A stretch of DNA of 15,068 nt. Source: Phycisphaerales bacterium UBA7812. Its GTDB lineage: Bacteria; Planctomycetota; Phycisphaerae; Phycisphaerales; UBA1924. Under the pieces are notes generated by a model. That model saw nothing but the letters and a program-made list of their open reading frames with translations. It did not search any database and was not told where the DNA came from. The translations under genes were made by a program, and so were the position numbers. The stretch covers positions 1,128 through 16,195 of the forward strand of contig DLBY01000128.1 in the NCBI GenBank assembly GCA_002480345.1, written 5' to 3'. This document shows positions 1 through 9,925 of this stretch, piece after piece; the stretch's first letter is position 1, and the number at the start of each line of letters is the position of its first letter.

Positions 1-2805
1 GGTGCCGGGCTCGCCGATGGACTGCGCGGCGATGATGCCGACCGCGAGACCTTCCTCGACGAGGCGGCCCGTGGAGAGATCCATCCCGTAATCGAGGACA
101 GAGCAGCCCGAGTCCGAATCGCTGGTCAGCGGGCTGCGGACCATCACCGAATCGATGTTGAGCTCCTCGATCTTCGCCGCCGCTTCGGGGGTGATCATCG
201 AGTTCTCGGCAACGATCACCTCATCGGTGATCGGGTTGACGATCGAGTTCACGCAGACGCGCCCGGTGATCTGCTCGGCGAGCGTGACATCGACCTGCTC
301 GCCCTTGTAGATCGCGCGCTTGATGATGCCGCGGCGGGAGCCGCAGTCGTGCTCGCCCACGATGACGGACTGCGCGATGTCGCAGAGCTTGCGGGTGAGG
401 TACCCCGAGTCGGCGGTCTTGAGCGCGGTATCCGCGAGGCCCTTCCGGGCGCCGTGGGTGGACGAGAAGTACTCGAGAACATTGAGGCCCTCGCGGAAGT
501 TCGCGCGGATGGGCGTCTCGATGATCTCGCCGCTGGGCTTGGCCATCAGGCCCCGCATGCCCGCGAGCTGCTTCATCTGGGTGATGTTGCCTCGGGCGCC
601 CGAGTCGCTCATGAGGTAGACGGGGTTGAGGAACTTGGTGCCCTCGCCCTTCTCGATGTCCGCCTCGGACCCGTCGGGGTGCCGGCGGTCACGCTTGAGC
701 GTGTCGACGAGGACCTTGGTGAGCTCCTCGTTGCAGTGACTCCAGATGTCGAGCAGCTGGTTGTAGCGCTCGCGCTCGGTGATGATGCCGTTCTCGTAGT
801 TCTTCTCGACGCGGTTGACGCGCTTCTGGGCGGCGTCGAGCAGGTCCTGCTTCTGCGTCGGGATGCGGAGGTCGGTGACGCCGAACGAGAGACCCGCGAC
901 GGTGGACCGCTTGAAGCCGATCGACTTCATGTCGTCGAGCAGGTCGATCGTCGCGGGCTTGCCGCAGAAGGCGAAGACATCGTCGATCACGCGGGCGCAG
1001 CCCTTCTTGCCCAGGGCGCAGTTGTAGAAGGGCATGCCCTCCGCGAGGATGTCGCTGAAAAGGATCCGCCCCACCGTCGTGACGATGCGGCGGTGCTCGG
1101 GCATCGCCTCGGGCTCGCCCTTCTGGCTGTTGACGACGCGCTCGAACCGCTCGAGGCGGACCGAGATGGGCTGGTGGATATCGATCGTCCCGTGGTCGTA
1201 GGCGAGGATCGCCTCGTGCGCGTCCTTGAACCGCGGGACGCTCTTCTCGTCGACCTCCTGCACATTCTCCTGGCAGACGGTGATGAAGTAGACACCCAGC
1301 ACGATGTCCTGCGACGCGCTGATGATCGGCCCGCCGTTCGCCGGGCTGAAGATGTTGTGCGTCGAGAGCATGAGCACATGCGCCTCGGCCTGGGCCTCGA
1401 CACTCAGCGGCAGGTGGACCGCCATCTGGTCGCCGTCGAAGTCAGCGTTGAACCCGCCGCAGACGAGCGGGTGCAGGCGGATCGCGTTGCCCTCCACGAG
1501 GACGGGCTCGAAGGCCTGGATGCCCATGCGGTGGAGCGTCGGGGCGCGGTTGAGCATGACCGGGTGCTGGTGGATGACCTCCTCGAGAATGTCCCACACC
1601 TCCGCATCGCGGCGTTCGAGCATCCGCTTGGCGCTCTTGATGGTGTCGGCGAGGCCGTGCTCCTTGAGCTTGCGGATGATGAAGGGCTGGTAGAGCTCGA
1701 GGGCGATCTTCTTGGGCAGGCCGCACTGGTAGAGCTTGAGCTCGGGGCCCACCACGATCACGGAACGGGCCGAGTAGTCGACGCGCTTGCCCAGCAGGTT
1801 CTCGCGGAAGCGGCCCTGCTTGCCCTTGATCATGTCCGTCAGTGACTTGAGGGGGCGGTTCGACGATCCGAGCACCGGGCGGCGGCAGCGGTTGTTATCG
1901 AACAGCGCGTCGACCGCCTGCTGGAGCATCCGCTTCTCGTTGCGGATGATGACCTCCGGCGCGTTCAGGTCCATCAGCTTCTTGAGGCGGTTGTTCCGGT
2001 TGATGATCCGCCGGTACAGGTCGTTCAGGTCGCTGGTCGCGAAGTTGCCGCTCTCCAGCAGGACGAGCGGGCGCAGATCGGGCGGGATGACGGGGACGAC
2101 ATCCATGACCAGCCACGCGGGATCGTTCTCGCTGTGGCGGACCGACTCGATGAGCTTGAGACGCTTGGCGTAGTCGGTGATCTTCTGCTTGCTGCGGGTT
2201 TCCTTGAGGGCCTGGCGGATCTCCGCGGCGATCTCGTCGAGGTTCAACCCCTCGATGAGCTCGCGGACCGCGTCGGCGCCCATCTGGGCGCGGAAGGCGT
2301 TGCCGTACTGCTCGACCGCCTGGCGGTGCTCGTCCTCGGTCATCACCTGCTTGTACTTCAGCTCGGTGTCACCCGGGTCGACGACGACATAGTCCTGGTA
2401 GTAGATGATCTTCTCGAGGTCGCTGGTCTTCATGCCCAGCAGCGTGCCCAGACGGCTCGGCAGGCTCTTGAAGAACCAGATGTGCACGACGGGCGCCGCC
2501 AGGTTGATGTGCCCCATCCGCTTGCGGCGGACGCGGCTGTGGGTGACCTTGACGCCGCAGCGGTCGCAGATGATGCCCTTGTACTTGGTGCCGCGGTACT
2601 TGCCGCAGGAGCACTCGTAGTCGCGCTCGGGACCGAAGATCCGCTCGCAGAACAGCCCGTCCTTCTCGGGCCGGTAGGTGCGGTAGTTGATGGTCTCGGG
2701 CTTTTTGACCTCGCCGTAGGACCACGCGCGGATGTCGTTGGGCGACGCGAGGGTCACCTTGACGGCGCTGAAGTCATTGACGCGTTCGTAGACGGTTTCA
2801 GCCAT
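1..2805 (-). CDS. rpoC: DNA-directed RNA polymerase beta' subunit, 5' part (runs off left edge)
   Basis: Largest subunit of RNA polymerase; it forms much of the active-site cleft and binds the catalytic magnesium. The frame stays open from the ATG at 2805 to the window edge, giving 935 residues that end at the GEPGT motif just before the trigger loop; roughly the last third is missing. Visible landmarks are an intact N-terminal zinc ribbon (C65, C67, C80, C83), the catalytic NADFDGDQM at 453-461 with D455, D457 and D459 as magnesium ligands, and the bridge-helix region starting with NFREGLNV near 769. The second zinc site is degenerate: C821 (in HDCG) remains, but the other three expected cysteine positions read S895, S902 and D905. 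The start is supported by a Shine-Dalgarno-like AGGAAGGTG (2814-2822) eight bases upstream and by alignment to family N-termini. It follows rpoB in the same operon after a 132-base spacer. Confidence 0.98.
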   Translation of the reverse strand, partial: MAETVYERVNDFSAVKVTLASPNDIRAWSYGEVKKPETINYRTYRPEKDGLFCERIFGPERDYECSCGKYRGTKYKGIICDRCGVKVTHSRVRRKRMGHINLAAPVVHIWFFKSLPSRLGTLLGMKTSDLEKIIYYQDYVVVDPGDTELKYKQVMTEDEHRQAVEQYGNAFRAQMGADAVRELIEGLNLDEIAAEIRQALKETRSKQKITDYAKRLKLIESVRHSENDPAWLVMDVVPVIPPDLRPLVLLESGNFATSDLNDLYRRIINRNNRLKKLMDLNAPEVIIRNEKRMLQQAVDALFDNNRCRRPVLGSSNRPLKSLTDMIKGKQGRFRENLLGKRVDYSARSVIVVGPELKLYQCGLPKKIALELYQPFIIRKLKEHGLADTIKSAKRMLERRDAEVWDILEEVIHQHPVMLNRAPTLHRMGIQAFEPVLVEGNAIRLHPLVCGGFNADFDGDQMAVHLPLSVEAQAEAHVLMLSTHNIFSPANGGPIISASQDIVLGVYFITVCQENVQEVDEKSVPRFKDAHEAILAYDHGTIDIHQPISVRLERFERVVNSQKGEPEAMPEHRRIVTTVGRILFSDILAEGMPFYNCALGKKGCARVIDDVFAFCGKPATIDLLDDMKSIGFKRSTVAGLSFGVTDLRIPTQKQDLLDAAQKRVNRVEKNYENGIITERERYNQLLDIWSHCNEELTKVLVDTLKRDRRHPDGSEADIEKGEGTKFLNPVYLMSDSGARGNITQMKQLAGMRGLMAKPSGEIIETPIRANFREGLNVLEYFSSTHGARKGLADTALKTADSGYLTRKLCDIAQSVIVGEHDCGSRRGIIKRAIYKGEQVDVTLAEQITGRVCVNSIVNPITDEVIVAENSMITPEAAAKIEELNIDSVMVRSPLTSDSDSGCSVLDYGMDLSTGRLVEEGLAVGIIAAQSIGEPGT

Positions 2806-2937
2806 GTCAGCTTCACCTTCCTGCGGCCGATCAGGTCTCGGCCTTTGTCTGACGGACCGAGCTCGTCTCCGAAGCCCCGTCCGGTTTTTTCGTGATTCGG
2901 ATCAAACCGGCATGCCCGAGAGCACGCCCCGTGAAAC
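2806..2937 (-). promoter_or_regulatory. rpoB-rpoC spacer with two inverted repeats and the rpoC ribosome binding site
   Basis: This 132-base spacer has no ORF of its own. Reading on the minus strand, the first inverted repeat is CCGGTTT/AAACCGG (2904-2910 with 2881-2887), whose loop contains a smaller TGAT/ATCA stem closed on a four-base loop. The second is GGCCGA/TCGGCC (2825-2830 with 2838-2843), just 5' of the rpoC Shine-Dalgarno sequence at 2814-2822. The run of A bases on the minus strand after the first arm is inside the loop, so this is not a classical terminator. A role in mRNA processing or in tuning rpoC translation is inference only. Confidence 0.4.
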
Positions 2938-6810
<3,873 letters not shown>

Positions 6811-6955
6811 CGCTAAACCTCTGATTCGGGACCGGGTTGCCCGGGCCCGTGTCGTTCTGGACCGAGCCGCGGGGCGCCACCCGCGATCGACCCGTTGTCG
6901 CTCGTCCGCGGATCCCCGCCGCGCCGCTCGTCGGAACGGCACGCACACGCGTGGA

Positions 6956-7019
6956 CCCGTCTCCCGATCGCGCCGCCGACTGGATCACGCCGGCGCGATC
7001 GCTGAGCCGCGGAGACGGG
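6956..7019 (-). promoter_or_regulatory. Long nested inverted repeat in the rpoB leader
   Basis: Two perfect stems are stacked. The outer one pairs CCCGTCTCC (6956-6964) with GGAGACGGG (7011-7019), nine base pairs. The inner one pairs CGATCGCGCC (6965-6974) with GGCGCGATCG (6992-7001), ten base pairs. The two stems abut directly on one side; on the other they are separated by a nine-base bulge (7002-7010). The terminal loop is 17 bases. All pairs are Watson-Crick and so hold in the minus-strand RNA. It ends about 145 bases before the rpoB start. There is no U-tract, so it is not an intrinsic terminator. A cis-regulatory RNA element is inferred. Confidence 0.5.
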
Positions 7020-7301
7020 AGCGAAGGGCCCCACCGCCGCGGCTGATGCTCTGGTCTGTTACAGTCTCCAGCCGAACTGTCCGATTCCCGCACCGCTCCG
7101 CGCCCGATCGCCGAGCGCACGCCCACCAACTCCGCCGCCCTGCCCGCCTTCCTCGATCAGCACGGACCGCCGAGATCGCGCGATCCGAGCGCGCGCCGAA
7201 GGACCGAACAACGGGTTCCGCGAGCGCGGTCCGGTGTCGGCCGAAAGAACGCGAGTTCGATCCGCGAACGGACGGTGATCCATGTGCAGCATGCCACTCC
7301 C

Positions 7302-7328
7302 GGGGGCTAGTGGGGATGCTAGTCCCCC
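7302..7328 (-). repeat. Inverted repeat GGGGGCTAG / CTAG(T)CCCCC downstream of the rplL terminator
   Basis: GGGGGCTAG (7302-7310) pairs with CTAG-T-CCCCC (7319-7328), nine base pairs with a single bulged T and an eight-base loop. CTAG is usually scarce in bacterial genomes, so two copies in 16 bases stand out. The minus-strand arm includes TAGCAT (7316-7321), a possible -10 element. The repeat could be an operator overlapping a promoter or an RNA hairpin; the sequence does not decide. Confidence 0.4.
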
Positions 7329-7360
7329 GTCAACCCCGGAGTTGAGAAGTCCTCGAGAAA

Positions 7361-7391
7361 AATTCAAGAAAAAAGGCCCCGGAAGGGGCCT
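7361..7391 (-). terminator. Rho-independent terminator after rplL
   Basis: Minus-strand RNA folds into a seven-pair stem AGGCCCC/GGGGCCT (7374-7380 with 7385-7391) closed by a four-base loop UUCC, followed at once by a run of U (7369-7373, then CUUGAAUUUUU). It begins 44 bases beyond the rplL stop codon. On the plus strand there is no U-tract after the stem, so it acts for the rplK-rplL direction only. Confidence 0.88.
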
Positions 7392-7435
7392 GAAAAATCC
7401 CAAACAGATTGAAGCCTGACGCCGTCGCGACGCGA

Positions 7436-7852
7436 TCAGGCGAGCTCGACATCCGCGCCGACTTCCTTGAGCTTCTCGGCGAGCGCCTCGGCCTCTTCCT
7501 TGCCCAGGCCTTCCTTGACCTTCGCGGGCAGGTTGTCGACCAGCTCCTTGGCTTCCTTCAGACCCAGGCCCGTCGCCTCGCGGACGACCTTGATGACCTT
7601 GATCTTCTGCCCGCCGTCGCCCTTGACGACGACATCGAACTCGGTCTTCTCTTCGGCCGCACCGCCGGCGTCGCCGCCAGCCGCGGGACCCGCCATCATG
7701 ACCGCGCCGCCCGCGGCGGCCTCGATGCCGTAGGTGTCCTTCATGTAGTCACCAAGGTCCACCGCCTCCTTGAGGGTGAGGCCGGCGAGCTGGTCGCCCA
7801 GGTCCTTGATCTTCGCGTCGAATTCCTTCGCGGTCGCTGCTTCGTCGCTCAT
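7436..7852 (-). CDS. rplL: 50S ribosomal protein L7/L12
   Basis: Stalk protein of the large ribosomal subunit, present in several copies bound to L10, where it recruits translation GTPases. The 138-residue product has the standard layout: an N-terminal dimerisation helix region (about 8-45), an Ala/Gly-rich flexible hinge (about 46-68) and a C-terminal domain (about 69-138) with the conserved KIKVIKVVREATGLGLKEAK segment that contacts elongation factors. It is somewhat longer than the 121-residue E. coli protein. The ATG at 7852 matches family N-termini; the upstream GAGAAAG is a weak Shine-Dalgarno. It lies 147 bases after rplJ and is followed by a strong terminator. Confidence 0.97.
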   Translation of the reverse strand: MSDEAATAKEFDAKIKDLGDQLAGLTLKEAVDLGDYMKDTYGIEAAAGGAVMMAGPAAGGDAGGAAEEKTEFDVVVKGDGGQKIKVIKVVREATGLGLKEAKELVDNLPAKVKEGLGKEEAEALAEKLKEVGADVELA

Positions 7853-7999
7853 CTCGATACCAACTTTCTCAAACGCCCCGGCGCACGCCGCGGGCTGGCA
7901 TTCGCACCCGAGAGGGGAGAGCCCTGTGCTCTCTCTTTAACCCTGTCCCGATCCGAAGCGCGGGACGCAGGGCCAGTCGGGCGTGGATGTTTTCGTGTG
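7853..7999 (-). promoter_or_regulatory. rplJ-rplL spacer with a bulged hairpin
   Basis: This spacer is far longer than the 7 and 12 bases between the other genes of the group. It contains CCCTGTCCCG (7941-7950) opposite CGGGACGCAGGG (7961-7972), forming ten base pairs with a two-base bulge and a ten-base loop. A shorter GAGAGC/GCTCTC stem lies at 7917-7933. Neither is followed by a U-tract on the minus strand. L12 is needed in several copies per L10, so a processing or translation-boosting element is plausible, but this is inference. Confidence 0.35.
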
Positions 8000-8542
8000 T
8001 CAGGCCTTCGCGATCGCTTCGCCCTTCTCGAGCTTCTCCTCGATCGCCTTGATGATCCCCGCGAGACGCCCGCCGGGGCCCTTGACGGCGCCGACCAGCT
8101 TGCGACCGGGGCCCAGGATGAGCGTGACATCCTGCGCGATCGCCTCGTCCTTGGTCGGGTAGTCCGCGAGCTTCTTGACCCCCGCGTCGCCCTCGAACAG
8201 GATCCCGTCGAGGACCGCGCCCTTCAGCTCGATCTCCTCGTGCTGCTTGGCGAGCGCGACGATCTCCCGCGCCACCTCGACGACCGATTCGGCGCCGTAC
8301 GCGACCGCGTTCGACCCCGTGAGCACGGGCTCGAGGTTGCTCAGCTTGCTGCCCTCGAACGCGCTGAGGAACAGCTTGTTGCGCACGACGGTGACATGGA
8401 TGTCCTTCTTCGCGAGGTCCGAGCGGATCGCGTTGTTGCGGTTCGCGTCGATCCCGCGGAGCGTGATGACCGTGACATCCTCGATATCGCCGAGGCGGTC
8501 CCGGTAGTCACGCATGATGATCTCTTTGACAGGCTTGCTCAT
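8000..8542 (-). CDS. rplJ: 50S ribosomal protein L10
   Basis: L10 anchors the L7/L12 stalk to the large ribosomal subunit by binding 23S rRNA next to L11. The 180-residue product is slightly longer than the E. coli protein (165). The N-terminal RNA-binding domain includes the VVRNKLFLSAF segment (about 52-62), and the C-terminal helix (about 157-178) has the hydrophobic/charged pattern used to bind L12 dimers. The ATG at 8542 has AAGGGAG upstream, which overlaps the TAA stop of rplA. The genes are only 12 bases apart, so translational coupling is likely and there is no space for a separate L10-type leader between them. Confidence 0.97.
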   Translation of the reverse strand: MSKPVKEIIMRDYRDRLGDIEDVTVITLRGIDANRNNAIRSDLAKKDIHVTVVRNKLFLSAFEGSKLSNLEPVLTGSNAVAYGAESVVEVAREIVALAKQHEEIELKGAVLDGILFEGDAGVKKLADYPTKDEAIAQDVTLILGPGRKLVGAVKGPGGRLAGIIKAIEEKLEKGEAIAKA

Positions 8543-8554
8543 GGCGTGACTCCC

Positions 8555-9256
8555 TTACGCTTCCACCGCCGCGGGCGGCTTGATCTGCACGCCGGGGGTC
8601 TGCGTCCCGCTCAGCGTGATCTTCTTGATGTATGTGCCCTTCACCGTGCTGGGACGGATCTTCTCGATCGTCTCGAAGAAGTGCGTGTAGTTCTCCAGCA
8701 GGTCGCCCTCGCTGAAGCTCATCTTCCCGATGATCGCGTGGATGTTCCCGCCCTTGTCGGTGCGGTATTCCACCTTGCCCGCCGCGAACTCGCCGACCGC
8801 TTCCGCGACCTTCGGGGTCACCGTCCCGTTCTTCGGGCTCGGCATCAGGCCCTTCGGACCCAGCACCCGGCCCAGCTTCGCGATCACCCGCATCATGTCG
8901 GGGCTCGCGATCGCGACATCGAAGTCCATGAACCCCTTCTCGACCTCTTCCATCAGGTCCGCGCCGCCCGCCTTGATCGCGCCGGCCTCCATCGCGGCCT
9001 TCTTCTCATCATCGCCGCAGAAGGCGATCACACGCTTGTTCTTGCCGATGCCCTTGGGCAGGCTCACCGAGCCGCGGAGCATCTGGTCCGCCTGCTTGGT
9101 GTCCACGCCCAGATGCAGGCACACCTCGACCGACTGGTCGAACTTGGGGCCCTTGAACTTCTTGACCGCGCTGATCGCCTCCGCGGGCTCGAGCTGCCCG
9201 CTCGGGACCAGGGCGCGATTCTCGCGGGCACGCTTGCTCATCTTCGTCATCGCCAT
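8555..9256 (-). CDS. rplA: 50S ribosomal protein L1
   Basis: L1 forms the mobile stalk near the ribosomal E site and in many bacteria also represses its own operon by binding the mRNA leader. The 233-residue length is usual. The family signature around GRVLGPKGLMPSPKNGTVT is present, as are the preceding FDVAIASPDMM and the earlier KGIGKNKRV segments. Three in-frame ATGs occur at the front (9256, 9250, 9241). The first is seven bases from the rplK stop. The purine run AAGGGGGG is at better spacing for the second, so the protein may start two residues later. It is co-transcribed with rplK and rplJ. Confidence 0.96.
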   Translation of the reverse strand: MAMTKMSKRARENRALVPSGQLEPAEAISAVKKFKGPKFDQSVEVCLHLGVDTKQADQMLRGSVSLPKGIGKNKRVIAFCGDDEKKAAMEAGAIKAGGADLMEEVEKGFMDFDVAIASPDMMRVIAKLGRVLGPKGLMPSPKNGTVTPKVAEAVGEFAAGKVEYRTDKGGNIHAIIGKMSFSEGDLLENYTHFFETIEKIRPSTVKGTYIKKITLSGTQTPGVQIKPPAAVEA

Positions 9257-9263
9257 GCCCCCC

Positions 9264-9692
9264 TTAGTCCACCACCGTCACGCCCATCGAGCGCGCCGTG
9301 CCCTCGACGATCCGCATCGCCGACTCGATCTTCACCGCGTTCAGGTCCGCCATCTTCTCTTCCGCGATCTTCTGGACCTGCTCACGCGTGATCTTGCCCA
9401 CGAACTTCTCGTGAGGCTCGCCCGAGCCCTTGTCGATCCCCGCGGCTTCCTTGATCAGCACCGAAGCGGGCGAGCTCTTGATCTCGAACTCGAACGAGCG
9501 GTCGCTGAAGACCGTGACCACGCAGCCCACCTTCTTGCCGTTCAGCGAGGCGGTCGCCGCGTTGAACTGCTGGATGAACTGACCCGGGTTCACGCCGTTG
9601 GCACCCAGCACGGGGCCGAGCGGCGGCGCGGGCGTCGCCTGCCCACCGGGGGCCATCAGCTTGAACTGCGCTGTAACTTCTTTCTTGGCCAT
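9264..9692 (-). CDS. rplK: 50S ribosomal protein L11
   Basis: L11 binds the GTPase-associated region of 23S rRNA and is the protein partner for thiopeptide antibiotics. The 142-residue length is typical. The N-terminal domain has the PAPPLGPVLGANGVN segment with the prolines at the thiopeptide contact, and the C-terminal RNA-binding domain contains the ASVLIKEAAGI segment. The frame can be read upstream to 9728, but the ATG at 9692 (MAKKE) matches the family and has a strong GGGAGGTG (9701-9708) eight bases before it. It is the first gene of the group rplK-rplA-rplJ-rplL; secE and nusG, which usually precede it, are not adjacent. Confidence 0.97.
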   Translation of the reverse strand: MAKKEVTAQFKLMAPGGQATPAPPLGPVLGANGVNPGQFIQQFNAATASLNGKKVGCVVTVFSDRSFEFEIKSSPASVLIKEAAGIDKGSGEPHEKFVGKITREQVQKIAEEKMADLNAVKIESAMRIVEGTARSMGVTVVD

Positions 9693-9925
9693 TGCATCTC
9701 CACCTCCCACCCGACGGGCACGCCCCACAGCCGGAGCGAGCGGTCCTCCGAGGCCAATCGAAGGCCGACGGGTGGTTCAACCGGTTCACGATGTCACGCG
9801 GACAGCCCGCGCAAGGTCGCAATGCTAGCGCATCCCCCTGTCCCCGATCCAATCAACGGGGGTTCGCGAATGCCACTTTTTGCACAGACGGGGCAAACAC
9901 GCCCATCTCAAGACCGGACAAGGCC
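9693..9925 (-). promoter_or_regulatory. Upstream region of rplK (probable operon promoter and leader)
   Basis: This 233-base gap has no gene. It holds the rplK ribosome binding site (9701-9708), a palindrome AACCGGTT (9779-9786), a candidate -10 TAGCAT on the minus strand (9822-9827) with a TTGATT 23 bases upstream (too far for a normal pair), a CCCCG/CGGGG inverted repeat near 9842-9861 and an imperfect hairpin AGACGGGGC/GCCCATCT at 9886-9908 just beyond the stop of the upstream gene. That last hairpin has no U-tract. An L1-binding operator would be expected in this leader, but I could not identify one with confidence. Confidence 0.45.

Larger units (their letters stand above)
6811..7365 (-). 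promoter_or_regulatory. Non-coding region upstream of rpoB (probable rpoBC promoter and leader)
   Basis: The whole rplL-rpoB gap is 625 bases (6811-7435); this part lies beyond the rplL terminator and has no credible gene in either strand. Reading toward rpoB it holds an inverted repeat at 7302-7328, an AT-richer patch with CTGTTACAG (7056-7064) and an ACAGT/ACTGT pair (7061-7080), a perfect palindrome GATCGCGCGATC (7174-7185), a long nested hairpin (6956-7019) and the rpoB ribosome binding site (6817-6822). Because a strong terminator precedes it, a promoter for rpoBC must lie here unless readthrough is substantial. I see no textbook -35/-10 pair: a TTGACG (7329-7334) is followed at proper spacing only by a poor -10. 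Confidence 0.55.

Noticed and set aside
349..1845. 498-codon plus-strand open frame opposite rpoC
   Set aside because: Antisense shadow of a highly conserved gene, same compositional signature as the one opposite rpoB.
6811..6948. 46-codon N-terminal extension of RpoB
   Set aside because: Arginine-rich and unlike RpoB N-termini; the ATG at 6810 has a ribosome binding site and matches the family start.
7174..7185. Palindrome GATCGCGCGATC as an operator
   Set aside because: Short palindromes built from GATC and CG arise easily in this composition; no second copy or promoter element supports a role.
7059..7403. 114-codon minus-strand frame in the rplL-rpoB gap
   Set aside because: It would start at TTG just before the terminator stem and read through it; no ribosome binding site and no family resemblance.
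7409..9391. 660-codon plus-strand open frame across rplL, rplJ and rplA
   Set aside because: Antisense to three confident ribosomal protein genes, running through their spacers; no ribosome binding site and no recognisable domain.
9886..9908. Imperfect hairpin after the TPR-like gene as an intrinsic terminator
   Set aside because: There is a bulge and a wobble in the stem and no U-tract follows it on the minus strand.
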